Shown: piece after piece, positions 1 through 8,079 of the stretch
How positions within the stretch are numbered: position 1 is the first letter of the stretch
Layout of the letters: every line of letters begins with the position of its first letter
Assembly: GCF_017497975.1 (NCBI RefSeq)
Contig: NZ_JAGDEL010000025.1
Coordinates: 1 to 64,000 of the forward strand
Direction: 5' to 3'
Length of the DNA: 64,000 nucleotides
Source: Metabacillus bambusae
GTDB taxonomy: Bacteria > Bacillota > Bacilli > Bacillales > Bacillaceae
The notes under the pieces: generated by a model
Told to the model about the DNA's origin: nothing
The model's input: only the letters and a program-made list of their open reading frames with translations
The model's database searches: none
Translations under genes and position numbers: made by a program

Positions 1-299
1 TGGTTTACTATAACAATTACCGTTATCAATGGAATTTAAAAAAGATGACCCCTAACCAATATAGGAATCATCTTCTAGTTGCGTGACTCTTTTTTTCTTG
101 TGTCCTTGACACGGGTGCCAGTTTACACTGAGCCCCTCTCTTAAAAACGTTCAAATGATTACGAGATGCAGTACCTAGTTTATGAAAAGAGAAAGAATTT
201 CTTCAGGAAACAACATCAATAGAAGTTAATTTATCATACATCGCAATCGTGTCAATTCCACTATTTAAAAAAAGATAAGGAAGGGGAGTGAAAAACCTC
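1..299. other. intergenic stretch at the window edge
   Basis: No gene could be supported here. Weak dyads are present: AAGATGA near 44 pairs with TCATCTT near 70, and a G/C-poor imperfect hairpin sits just beyond the fabH stop codon. Confidence 0.5.
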
Positions 300-311
300 C
301 TATCCCCATCG
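268..311 (-). terminator. possible terminator of the fabH-like gene
   Basis: Read on the minus strand, GATAGGAGG is followed about 12 nt later by CCTTCCTTATC and then seven T residues. The stem is imperfect with several wobble pairs, and it overlaps the fabH stop codon. Only the position and the T run support it. Confidence 0.4.
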
Positions 312-1274
312 AACAAGTTGACCTGATTGGGATAGACCTCCTCCAAATCCATAAAGTAATAGGTGATCTCCTTCTTTCACTCTTCCGTCTTTAATTCCAT
401 TATCTAGTGCTAAAGGGATTGATGCAGCAGATGTATTACCAAAATGGACTAGGCTTGTCAGTGTCTTCTCAATACAAAAATGGCTTTTCTCACAGATCGA
501 TTCGATCATTCTTAGGTTAGCGCTGTGCGGAATAAACCAATCTACATCCTGCAAAGAAAAATTAGCTTTTTCTACAACAGTTTTCATGCCGTTAGGAACA
601 GTTGTAACAGCCCATTTGTATACTTCACGCCCATTTTGTACGAGCTGTTGTTTATTCTGTAGCTCCGTTCCAAACATTTTGTCGGATAAATAGGTTCCAT
701 ATAAACTTCGTGCCTTTTCACCTTCTGAAACTACGTGTGACGAGAGAAAGCTTCCTTTATCGTCATACTCGACAAGAACAGCTCCAGCACCGTCTCCGAA
801 TAAAATACAAGTTGTACGGTCAGTAAAATCAGTTATTTTTGATAAAGTTTCAGCGCCTACCACGAGGATTTTTTTATGGAGTTCAGCTGTTATAAGTCCA
901 TTTGCTAAATGTAAGCCATACGTAAACCCTGCGCATGCAGCATTTATATCAATGGCTCCAGCTTGTTTTAGCCCCAATCTTCCTTGAATATAAGAGGCTA
1001 CACTAGGGGTTTGGTAGTCAGGAGATAGTGTGCACACAATAATCATATCGACGTCGCTTATATCTTTTTGGTAGCGTTCCACCAAGTTTTCGATTGCCTT
1101 AATACTTACATCACTTGTATATTCAGTTTCTGCAGCAAATCTTCTTTCCTTTATTCCAGTTCGCCTCAAAATCCATTCATCATTTGTATCGACCATTTTT
1201 TCAAGATCACTGTTTGTTACGATTAAATCCGGTACATATGAACCAATGGCAGTAATACGAGCTTTTGAAATCAT
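300..1274 (-). CDS. fabH: beta-ketoacyl-ACP synthase III (FabH-type)
   Basis: Predicted to condense an acyl-CoA primer with malonyl-ACP to start fatty acid synthesis. The 324-residue length is normal for FabH. The thiolase-fold catalytic triad is visible as Cys114 (in AACAGF), His250 (IPHSAN) and Asn280 (HFGNTS), and the glycine-rich C terminus (YGFGGGLSQSG) is typical of KAS III. The ATG start is preceded by AGAGGTGACT on the minus strand. In bacilli FabH uses isobutyryl-, isovaleryl- and 2-methylbutyryl-CoA, exactly the products of the bkd operon 3 kb away, so a role in branched-chain priming is a fair inference. It lies outside the core fab cluster and could be a second paralogue (FabHB-like) or a secondary-metabolism KAS III; primer specificity cannot be read from the sequence. 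Confidence 0.88.
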   Translation of the reverse strand: MISKARITAIGSYVPDLIVTNSDLEKMVDTNDEWILRRTGIKERRFAAETEYTSDVSIKAIENLVERYQKDISDVDMIIVCTLSPDYQTPSVASYIQGRLGLKQAGAIDINAACAGFTYGLHLANGLITAELHKKILVVGAETLSKITDFTDRTTCILFGDGAGAVLVEYDDKGSFLSSHVVSEGEKARSLYGTYLSDKMFGTELQNKQQLVQNGREVYKWAVTTVPNGMKTVVEKANFSLQDVDWFIPHSANLRMIESICEKSHFCIEKTLTSLVHFGNTSAASIPLALDNGIKDGRVKEGDHLLLYGFGGGLSQSGQLVRWG

Positions 1275-1582
1275 TTATTAGTCACCTCTTAGTTTTTATT
1301 CCATACTTAATGGGCAGTAGAACCCCATCTAAAGTTCACGAGTAGCGAATTAGATAGATAGTAGGGGGAGCTTCAGTAAATAACTTTATAACCTAATAAT
1401 AACACCTAAAATTAATACCTGGTACCAATTTTATATAAAAATGATTAAAAATTATGTGAAACAAAGGAAAGGCATCGAAAGGAATAGAATATAAGATGAA
1501 TAATTAAATTATTTGAAATACCGGTGACCACCAAGGAGAACTATGCGAAAACAGCCAAAAACTAAAAAAGAAAGACTAGTAA
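1275..1582. other. intergenic region with a degenerate repeat half
   Basis: Positions about 1299-1328 resemble the left half of a repeat found elsewhere in the window: a CCAT-ACTTAA segment followed by GGGCAGTAGAACC. No gene was seen in the rest, which presumably holds the fabH promoter on the minus strand. Confidence 0.4.
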
Positions 1583-1594
1583 TCAGTCTTTCTT
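1563..1594 (-). terminator. terminator of the YycC-family gene
   Basis: Perfect 10-bp stem AAGAAAGACT / AGTCTTTCTT around a 7-nt loop, followed on the minus strand by a T run. The stop codon of the small gene lies at the edge of the loop. Confidence 0.8.
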
Positions 1595-1735
1595 GTCTGA
1601 ATCTTCTTTGCTATTTAGTTCAGCAAGCTTAGCGATCAGTATATGTTGTGGCATGTGCATAATTTGCTCAATTGGAACATTTAGTGATTTAGCAAGTTTC
1701 TGTGCTGTATCAGCTGATATTTGTAATGGTCTCAT
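1583..1735 (-). CDS. yycC: YycC-family small protein
   Basis: A 50-residue protein beginning MRPLQIS and containing the block PIEQIMHMPQHIL, which I recognise from the short YycC family of Bacillaceae (function unknown). The ATG has a strong AGGAGG ribosome binding site eight nucleotides upstream on the minus strand, and the gene ends inside a perfect terminator hairpin. It has no signal peptide or membrane segment and its C terminus is highly charged (Glu, Asp, Lys). It diverges from the phosphodiesterase gene. A longer plus-strand reading frame over the same DNA is a shadow without a ribosome binding site. Confidence 0.75.
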   Translation of the reverse strand: MRPLQISADTAQKLAKSLNVPIEQIMHMPQHILIAKLAELNSKEDSDKKD

Positions 1736-1786
1736 AAAGTATTCCCTCCTACTAACTATTTTACACGAAATGAAGGTGCAAACAAG

Positions 1787-2518
1787 ATGACATTAATTTT
1801 TGGCCATAGAGGTGCTGCAGGTCATTATCCTGAAAATACAATGCTATCATTCGAAGCTGCAAAGGCAGCAAATGCAGATGGGATTGAATTGGATGTTCAA
1901 ATGACAAGAGATGGTGAATTAGTCGTGATCCATGATGAAACAGTTGATCGAACGACAAATGGCATGGGTTTTGTAAAAGACTTTAACTTCGAGGAGATTT
2001 CTCGATTAGATGCGAGCTATAAGTTTTCTCAATATAAAGGTAGCTCATTTATTCCAACGCTTAACGAAGTGCTAGAATGGGCTAAGCGACAAAGAGGGTT
2101 TATTGTAAATATTGAATTGAAAAATGGTATCATTGATTACCCAAAAATAGAAGAAAAAACAATTAAGCTTATTTACAAACATAGCCTTCAAAAACAAGTA
2201 ATTATCTCATCTTTTAATCATTATAGTTTAGTAACCTGCAAGGAGATATCATCTGAAATCGAAACAGCCATCCTTTATATGGAAGGATTATATTTGCCTT
2301 GGAAGTATGCGGAGAGTATCGGTGCGAAAGGGTTGCACCCCCATTATCATGCAGCCAAAGGCGAGATAATTTCGCAATCTCAAGGTCATGGAATTAGCGT
2401 AAGACCATTTACGATTAATGATAAGCAAATGATGCAGCGATTGATAAATGAAAAATGTGCAGGGTTTTTTACTGATTTTCCAGAAACTGCTGTAGATCTA
2501 AAACGAAAAGGTAATTGA
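1787..2518 (+). CDS. yqiK: glycerophosphodiester phosphodiesterase (YqiK-like)
   Basis: Predicted to hydrolyse glycerophosphodiesters to glycerol-3-phosphate plus an alcohol. The 243-residue protein is a GDPD-family TIM barrel with HRG at residues 7-9, ENT at 16-18, the metal ligands Glu34 and Asp36 (ELDVQ) and His49 (VIHDE), and a C-terminal GFFTDFP block. It has no signal peptide, so it is probably cytoplasmic. The ATG start at 1787 follows a GAAGGTG ribosome binding site, and a terminator follows the gene. In B. subtilis the equivalent gene also lies just upstream of the bkd region, supporting the name. The exact substrate is not shown by the sequence. Confidence 0.88.
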   Translation: MTLIFGHRGAAGHYPENTMLSFEAAKAANADGIELDVQMTRDGELVVIHDETVDRTTNGMGFVKDFNFEEISRLDASYKFSQYKGSSFIPTLNEVLEWAKRQRGFIVNIELKNGIIDYPKIEEKTIKLIYKHSLQKQVIISSFNHYSLVTCKEISSEIETAILYMEGLYLPWKYAESIGAKGLHPHYHAAKGEIISQSQGHGISVRPFTINDKQMMQRLINEKCAGFFTDFPETAVDLKRKGN

Positions 2519-2536
2519 ATCCTACACAATTATTCT

Positions 2537-2577
2537 GAGAAAAAGAGTGTGCCATTGCAATTGCTAACTCTTTTTCA
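2537..2577 (+). terminator. terminator after yqiK
   Basis: Stem GAAAAAGAGT / ACTCTTTTTC around an 18-nt loop, ending in a T run. The A/T flanks could make it bidirectional. Confidence 0.75.
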
Positions 2578-2588
2578 TCATAATTTAA

Positions 2589-2807
2589 GGCTCTCTTCTA
2601 AGAGATTGTTGCTTTAAAACAAAAACAAATTCAAGTTGATTGGAACGGATTGCGAGACTCCTGCGGGAGTAGCGGGACAGGTGAGACTCATGCGGGCGTT
2701 TACACCGAGGAGGCTCACCGCCCGCCCTGCGGAAAGCGTGCATCTCTCGCTGCAATCAACCACACCGAATTACTTGGTAAATAGCAACGAAGTTTGCGAA
2801 AACAGCC
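2589..2807 (+). mobile_element. MITE-like repeat A, copy 1, with 8-bp target duplication
   Basis: A 219-bp non-coding GC-rich element in otherwise AT-rich DNA. Its ends are imperfect inverted repeats: GGCTCT...TTGTTGC at the left and GCAACGAAGTTTGCG...CAGCC at the right. It is flanked by a perfect 8-bp direct repeat, TAATTTAA, at 2581-2588 and 2808-2815. The core carries GTTGATTGGAACGGA, GACTCCTGCGGGAG and GGCTCACCGCCCGCC, shared with the other copies in this window. It encodes no protein; mobility by a transposase acting in trans is inferred. Confidence 0.82.
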
Positions 2808-2838
2808 TAATTTAAAGATTTATAATAAAATCTCTTCC

Positions 2839-3075
2839 CTACCTCTTAGCGAATCTCTTCTGTACCTTATTTCGTTTTCGATCTCTATAAAAGATAAAGC
2901 CTGCCACAAAGCTAAGTCCACCTAAAAATAAGAAAAGTCCTAATAAAAACTGCAACCATAAATATGGAATAGGAGGTTGAAGGATTCCAAACGTCATGTC
3001 ACGCATGAGCTTAATACCTAATGCGGCTAAAATTCCTGGAATGACCATAATGACAAGTGCAAGTATTCTAATCAT
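2839..3075 (-). CDS. yqzF: DUF2627-family membrane protein (YqzF-like)
   Basis: A 78-residue protein with two hydrophobic segments (about residues 3-22 and 42-63) and a strongly basic C-terminal tail (RDRKRNKVQKR) expected to face the cytoplasm. The N-terminal pattern IPGILAALGIKLMRD and the PPIPYLWLQ loop fit the DUF2627/YqzF family of Bacillaceae, whose function is unknown. B. subtilis yqzF sits just upstream of bkdR, in agreement with this position. It is divergent from bkdR and has its own start ATG at 3075. Confidence 0.78.
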   Translation of the reverse strand: MIRILALVIMVIPGILAALGIKLMRDMTFGILQPPIPYLWLQFLLGLFLFLGGLSFVAGFIFYRDRKRNKVQKRFAKR

Positions 3076-3105
3076 AAACGATATAGTCCTTTCGTATTCT
3101 TTGAA

Positions 3106-3222
3106 TTAATCCCATTCTAAACGGGCAGTAAAATCTAAGTCTCAGGTTCAAGTGAAGCAATGTAAAAAGGTGCAGATAACTGCCCGTAAAGATCTGATAA
3201 GTCTCGCTTTATTGTCTGTTGC
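3106..3222 (+). repeat. intergenic repeat D, full copy
   Basis: The left half reads ATCCCATTCTAAACGGGCAG and the right half ACTGCCCGTAAAGAT followed by CTGATAAGTCTCGCTT. The inner arms GGGCAGT / ACTGCCC are complementary. The same halves recur near 20291-20345 and 50737-50815, and separately near 1299, 39747 and 40054. Function unknown. Confidence 0.6.
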
Positions 3223-3421
3223 TCACGGTTGTTTGTCAAGTGTTATCCTTTGCGCTATGATATAAGTGTGCAATTTTTTGCAAGCTTTATAAAAAGGATT
3301 TATTTAGTGGTTTTACTCTTATTTAAACGATGAAAAAGACCATGTCTTAAAACATAGTTTTTTGTTAGCCTGACCAAAGCGCTTCCGCTTTTCTTAATAG
3401 TGACATAAAGGGGATAGGTTT

Positions 3422-5494
3422 ATGCAACGAGTTATGATAGTTGGGGCTGGTAAGGATGGAACAGCTCTATTGAAAAGAATTGTCGAAACGAACATTGTGG
3501 AAGTTGCGGCAATTATTGATAAAAATGAACATGCTCCAGGGATGGAACTAGCTAGAAGTCTTGGTATCGAAACAAGCAGGCATTGGAAGACTGTTATGCA
3601 AAAAAATATTAACATTGTTATTGAAGCAACAGGTAACGTTAAGGTTATGGAGCTTTTAAGGCAGGAAAAGCATCCAGATATGATTATTATTCCAGGTACA
3701 GTAGCACATCTTATTTCTGAACTAGTTGAAGAAAAAGAAGTGTTAATCGCAAGACTTAAAGAGGAGACCTATAAACAGCAAACTATCTTTAATTCTACAA
3801 ATGATGGAATGATTGTGATTGATATAGATGAAAAAATTATCTTATTTAATAAAACTGCGGAGGAAATAACAGGTTTTCCTCGTAAAAAGGCACTGGGTCT
3901 CAAGGTGAATGAGGTAATTCCTTCGAGTAAGTTGGCAAGGACGCTTAAAACTCGCGAGGTCGAAACGAACCAAGAGCAAGTTCTTGATAATGGACTTAAA
4001 ATCATTACGACTAGGATTCCTATGATCGATGAAGCGGGGAATCTACTAGGGGCACTAGCGCTTTTTAAAGATATTACAGAAATTGTTAATTTGGCAGAAG
4101 AGGTTACGAACTTAAAGGAGATCCAAGTGATGCTTGAAGCAATCATTCAATCATCAGAGGAAGCAATTTCAGTAGTAGATGAAGAAGGTCATGGAATTCT
4201 CATTAATCGGGCATATACTAAAATGACAGGGTTATCTGAGGAGCAAGTGCTAGGAAAGCCGGCAACAGCAGATATCTCTGAAGGTGAAAGCATGCATATG
4301 AAGGTACTACAAACAAGACGTGCAGTTCGCGGCGTCAGAATGAAGGTTGGTCCTGCAAAAAGAGACGTCATTGTAAATGTTGCGCCTGTCATCGTTAATG
4401 GGAAGCTAAAAGGTAGTGTTGGGGTTATTCAAGATATGTCTGAAATTCAAAAGCTGACTACCGAGTTAAGTCGAGCAAGACAAATTATTCGAACGCTAGA
4501 AGCGAAATATTCGTTTGAGGACATAATTGGTATAAGTGAAGAAATGAAAATGGCGATTGAACAGGCAAAACTTGGTGCGAAAACTCCTGCAACTGTGCTC
4601 TTGCGGGGTGAATCTGGAACCGGCAAGGAGCTATTTGCACATGCGATACATAATGCAAGTGATCGAAAATATAACAAATTTATTCGGGTGAATTGTGCAG
4701 CTATTGCTGAAAGTCTCCTTGAAAGTGAACTTTTCGGATATGAAGAAGGGGCTTTTTCAGGTGCGAAACGTGGAGGGAAAAGAGGTTTCTTTGAGGAAGC
4801 AAATAATGGCAGTATTTTTTTAGATGAAATAGGAGAATTATCAGCCAATATGCAAGCAAAGCTTCTTCGTGTATTACAGGAAAATGAAATCGTCAAGGTT
4901 GGTGGAACAAAACCTATACCAGTAAATGTAAGGGTTATTGCTGCAACGAATTTAAATATTGAAAAAGCAATGTCAGAAGGCGTTTTTCGGGAGGATTTAT
5001 ATTACCGCCTAAATCGTTATCCAATTTCTATACCACCACTAAGAGATCGAAAGGAAGATATCCCTGCTTTATGCCAAAGGTTAATTGGTAAATTAAATCA
5101 GGATTACGGTAGGAATATCGTTACTATTACAGGTCAAGCAATTGATATTCTAACCCAACATGATTGGCCTGGTAATGTACGAGAACTTGAAAATGTATTA
5201 GGAAGAACAATCATTTTCATGGAGCACCACGAAATTGAGATTGAAGGGAAACATATTCCGATGCTTCAGTTACCGACAAAGGAAAGTAAAGCACAAGAAA
5301 ATAGCGCTTTTGTCCATAATAATGAAGAGACATTAGCTGATGCTGTTGAGCGTGTTGAAGCAGATGTTATCAAACACTCATTAGAAGTCCATGAGTATAA
5401 TCGTACAAAAACAGCAAAAGCTTTAGGGATATCGTTAAGAAGCTTATATTATAAAATGGAAAAATATAACCTTGCAAATAATAGCATGCAATAA
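3422..5494 (+). CDS. bkdR: sigma-54-dependent activator of the bkd operon
   Basis: A 690-residue enhancer-binding protein predicted to activate the downstream bkd operon with RNA polymerase-sigma-54. In order: an N-terminal Rossmann-like segment (VGAGKDG at about residues 7-13, to about 110), two PAS-type sensor modules (about 117-220 and 235-340), the AAA+ domain with Walker A GESGTGKE at 396-403, the sigma-54 contact loop GAFSGA at 443-448 and Walker B Asp468-Glu469, then a Fis-type helix-turn-helix (about 645-688). The contact loop has Ser where most activators have Thr. The ATG follows AAAGGGGATAGG. The promoter it should serve starts 220 bp after its stop codon. The inducing signal is unknown; the N-terminal nucleotide-binding-like domain suggests a metabolite, which is inference. 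Confidence 0.93.
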   Translation: MQRVMIVGAGKDGTALLKRIVETNIVEVAAIIDKNEHAPGMELARSLGIETSRHWKTVMQKNINIVIEATGNVKVMELLRQEKHPDMIIIPGTVAHLISELVEEKEVLIARLKEETYKQQTIFNSTNDGMIVIDIDEKIILFNKTAEEITGFPRKKALGLKVNEVIPSSKLARTLKTREVETNQEQVLDNGLKIITTRIPMIDEAGNLLGALALFKDITEIVNLAEEVTNLKEIQVMLEAIIQSSEEAISVVDEEGHGILINRAYTKMTGLSEEQVLGKPATADISEGESMHMKVLQTRRAVRGVRMKVGPAKRDVIVNVAPVIVNGKLKGSVGVIQDMSEIQKLTTELSRARQIIRTLEAKYSFEDIIGISEEMKMAIEQAKLGAKTPATVLLRGESGTGKELFAHAIHNASDRKYNKFIRVNCAAIAESLLESELFGYEEGAFSGAKRGGKRGFFEEANNGSIFLDEIGELSANMQAKLLRVLQENEIVKVGGTKPIPVNVRVIAATNLNIEKAMSEGVFREDLYYRLNRYPISIPPLRDRKEDIPALCQRLIGKLNQDYGRNIVTITGQAIDILTQHDWPGNVRELENVLGRTIIFMEHHEIEIEGKHIPMLQLPTKESKAQENSAFVHNNEETLADAVERVEADVIKHSLEVHEYNRTKTAKALGISLRSLYYKMEKYNLANNSMQ

Positions 5495-5584
5495 AGTTCA
5501 TGGTTTGCAAAATAGTGCATGTTCGTTATATGATAAAGAAGAATAATTGTGCTTTTTCATTTGTTCTACGTATAACTTTCTAAA

Positions 5585-5626
5585 TTTGGCATTTAATTTT
5601 CTTTAAGAAAAACATCATTTGCCAAA
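5585..5626. promoter_or_regulatory. candidate upstream activator site for BkdR
   Basis: Inverted repeat TTTGGCA (5585-5591) / TGCCAAA (5620-5626), lying 90-130 bp upstream of the -24 element, the usual distance for sigma-54 enhancers. The BkdR binding sequence is not known to me, so this is based only on dyad symmetry and distance. Confidence 0.35.
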
Positions 5627-5716
5627 GCAGAGAATGTATTAATGATACGGAAATTTAAGCATTGCGGACATTATTGTAGTGAAGACTATAAGAAAATATC
5701 ATAGATCATTATTATT

Positions 5717-5733
5717 TTGGCACACTTTTTGCT
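5717..5733 (+). promoter_or_regulatory. sigma-54 (-24/-12) promoter of the bkd operon
   Basis: TTGGCAC at 5717-5723 and TTGC at 5729-5732 with the canonical 5-nt spacing, giving GG at 5719-5720 and GC at 5731-5732. Transcription should begin near 5743-5745. That rules out a TTG start codon at 5740 and favours the ATG at 5785. Confidence 0.88.
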
Positions 5734-5784
5734 TTTAAGTTGATAAGAGCAGATGAATACATCTTGGAAGGATATGAAATTAAA

Positions 5785-6690
5785 ATGAAGCTAGAAAATC
5801 TGCTGGACGAAGCGGCTAAAATAAATGGAAAGATTGTTGCGGTGGCTTCAGCAGAAGATGAAGAGGTAATTGAAGCTGTATCTGAAGCGATAAAACGTAA
5901 TCTTGCTCATTTTTTATTGTTTGGGAAAAAAGAAGAAATTGAGGATTTATTAATTGCAAAAGGTATTGGTAAAGATCATGTTCAAATTATTCAAGCAAGA
6001 ACAAAAGAACAAGCGACAGAACTAGCTGTAAGAGCCGTTCATCAGAATGAAGCTTCAGTGCTAATGAAGGGAAACGTTCCGACTGCTATTCTTTTAAAGG
6101 CTGTATTAAACAAGGAGTATGGTCTTAGAACAGGAAGGATTTTATCACATGTGGCTATTTTTGAAGTCCCTGGATTTTCAAAGTTCACAATTGTCACAGA
6201 TGCTGCTATGAATCTTGAACCTGATTTACAGCAAAAGGAGCAAATTGTTGTGAATGCAGTTAAAATTGCAAGAGCAATTGGGATCGATAAGCCTAAAGTT
6301 GCTGCACTTGCTGCAGTTGAGATAATAAATCCTGCGATGCAGGCAACCATAGATGCAGCTTCATTAACATTAATGAATAAGAGAGGGCAAATAAAAGATT
6401 GTCTTATTGATGGACCTTTAGCTCTTGATAATGCAATTTCATTAGAAGCGGCAAAACATAAAGGGATTGTTAGTGACATCGCAGGACAAGCAGATATATT
6501 GCTTGTACCTACAATAGATGTAGGAAATGTTTTGTATAAATCTCTGATTTATTTTGCGAAGGCTAGTGTTGGGGCGGTTATTGCCGGAGCGAAAGCACCA
6601 ATTGTATTAACAAGTCGATCGGACTCTTCTGAAAGTAAGCTCTATTCTTTAGCATTAGCGATTTGTTCATCTGATAAGTATAACATTTAG
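5785..6690 (+). CDS. ptb: phosphate butyryltransferase
   Basis: Converts (branched) butyryl-type acyl-CoA and phosphate to acyl-phosphate, feeding butyrate kinase downstream. The 301-residue length agrees with B. subtilis Ptb, and the N-terminal block [12 protein letters not shown] and the [11 protein letters not shown] and [13 protein letters not shown] segments are typical of the phosphotransacetylase/Ptb family. The reading frame is open from a TTG at 5740, but that codon lies before the expected transcription start, so the ATG at 5785 with an AAGGAT site about 11 nt upstream is preferred. It is the first gene of the sigma-54-dependent operon and is followed 14 bp later by bcd. Confidence 0.93.
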   Translation: MKLENLLDEAAKINGKIVAVASAEDEEVIEAVSEAIKRNLAHFLLFGKKEEIEDLLIAKGIGKDHVQIIQARTKEQATELAVRAVHQNEASVLMKGNVPTAILLKAVLNKEYGLRTGRILSHVAIFEVPGFSKFTIVTDAAMNLEPDLQQKEQIVVNAVKIARAIGIDKPKVAALAAVEIINPAMQATIDAASLTLMNKRGQIKDCLIDGPLALDNAISLEAAKHKGIVSDIAGQADILLVPTIDVGNVLYKSLIYFAKASVGAVIAGAKAPIVLTSRSDSSESKLYSLALAICSSDKYNI

Positions 6691-6704
6691 GAGGAAACGA
6701 CTTC

Positions 6705-7802
6705 ATGGAAATTTTCAAATATATGGAGCATTACGATTATGAGCAATTGGTATTTTGCCAGGATAAACAATCTGGATTAAAGGCAATTATCGCCATCCAT
6801 GATACAACACTAGGACCTGCTCTAGGTGGTACACGCATGTGGACCTATGAATCAGAGGAAGAAGCAATTGAAGATGCTCTTCGTTTAGCTCGTGGGATGA
6901 CTTATAAAAATGCTGCTGCTGGCTTAAACCTCGGTGGGGGTAAAACAGTTATTATTGGTGATCCACGTAAGGATAAAAATGAAGAGATGTTTCGGGCATT
7001 TGGTCGTTATATCCAAGGCTTAAATGGTCGATATATTACAGCTGAAGATGTAGGAACAACTGTTGCAGACATGGATTTAATTCATGAAGAAACAGATTAT
7101 GTAACAGGCATCTCTCCTGCTTTTGGCTCTTCTGGTAACCCATCTCCTGTAACGGCTTATGGTGTTTATCGCGGGATGAAGGCTGCGGTGAAGGAAGCAT
7201 TTGGAACAGATTCACTAGAGGGGAAGGTTGTTGCTGTACAAGGGGTTGGAAATGTAGCTTACAACCTGTGTAAACATTTGCATGAAGAAGGTGCGCACTT
7301 AGTTGTAACCGACATAAACAAAGAAGCAGTACGACGTGCTGTTGAGGATTTTAATGCAAAAGCAGTTGAACCAAATGATATTTATAGTGTGGATTGTGAT
7401 ATTTATGCACCATGTGCACTTGGTGCAACAATAAATGATGTTACGATCCCTCAATTAAAAGCTAAGGTAATTGCAGGAGCTGCAAATAATCAATTAAAAG
7501 ATACTAAGCATGGTGATTTAATCCATGAAATGGGAATTGTCTATGCACCTGATTATGTCATTAATGCTGGTGGTGTCATTAACGTTGCGGATGAATTATA
7601 TGGGTATAACAGTGAAAGTGCGCTGAAAAAGGTTGAAGGGATATATAACAATATCGCCCGAGTAATCGAAATAGCTAAACGTGACGGTATTCCAACCTAT
7701 CAAGCTGCAGATCGTCTTGCGGAAGAACGAATTGAAAGAATGAGAAATTCTCGTAGCCAATTTTTGCAAAATGGACATCATATTTTAAGTCGTCGACCAT
7801 AA
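6705..7802 (+). CDS. bcd: leucine dehydrogenase (branched-chain amino acid)
   Basis: NAD-dependent oxidative deamination of Leu, Val and Ile to their 2-oxo acids, supplying the Bkd complex. The 365-residue protein shows the catalytic lysines Lys68 (TYKNA) and Lys80 (LGGGK) at the positions expected for leucine dehydrogenase, the PALGGTR substrate loop, an NAD-binding GVGNVA motif near residue 185, and the NAGGVINV block near the C terminus. The ATG at 6705 follows AGGAGG. The stop codon touches the 8-bp target duplication of a MITE inserted between bcd and buk. Length and motifs are all normal, so the element did not damage the gene. Confidence 0.95.
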   Translation: MEIFKYMEHYDYEQLVFCQDKQSGLKAIIAIHDTTLGPALGGTRMWTYESEEEAIEDALRLARGMTYKNAAAGLNLGGGKTVIIGDPRKDKNEEMFRAFGRYIQGLNGRYITAEDVGTTVADMDLIHEETDYVTGISPAFGSSGNPSPVTAYGVYRGMKAAVKEAFGTDSLEGKVVAVQGVGNVAYNLCKHLHEEGAHLVVTDINKEAVRRAVEDFNAKAVEPNDIYSVDCDIYAPCALGATINDVTIPQLKAKVIAGAANNQLKDTKHGDLIHEMGIVYAPDYVINAGGVINVADELYGYNSESALKKVEGIYNNIARVIEIAKRDGIPTYQAADRLAEERIERMRNSRSQFLQNGHHILSRRP

Positions 7803-7808
7803 ATAATT

Positions 7809-7960
7809 GGCTCTGTAACTTGGTTGTTGATTTCCGCTTCAGGCGTTCACTTTCCGTGGGCGGTCCGGGATCCTCCTTTGGACTCGCACTCCCACAGAAG
7901 TCTCACATATTCGCTCCAATCAACAAAGTGTAAAAATTAACAGTGAGCTTTAACAGAGCC
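7809..7960 (-). mobile_element. MITE-like repeat B, copy 1, inside the bkd operon
   Basis: A 152-bp element with terminal inverted repeats GGCTCTGT / ACAGAGCC, flanked by a perfect 8-bp direct repeat AAATAATT at 7801-7808 and 7961-7968. Internally it carries the core of family A in the opposite orientation (GATTTCCGCT, GGGCGGTC, CTCGCACTCCCAC, CGCTCCAATCAAC). It lies between bcd and buk, so it is transcribed with the operon. No terminator-like T run was seen in it, and buk has its own strong ribosome binding site. Confidence 0.85.
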
Positions 7961-8079
7961 AAATAATTAAACGCGGAGTTAGATAAGTGGACCTTCTAAC
8001 TCCAGTTTCAATTTATATAAAGCTAAAGGCTTCCATATTATTCAACAGAACAATTTTTGAGACGACGGAGGTTTAAACG

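Noticed and set aside
1593-1790. 65-codon plus-strand frame over the YycC-like gene
   Set aside because: No ribosome binding site and low-complexity translation; the minus strand has a recognised protein with AGGAGG and a terminator.
5740-5784. TTG start at 5740 for ptb
   Set aside because: It lies at or before the transcription start set by the sigma-54 promoter and has no ribosome binding site.
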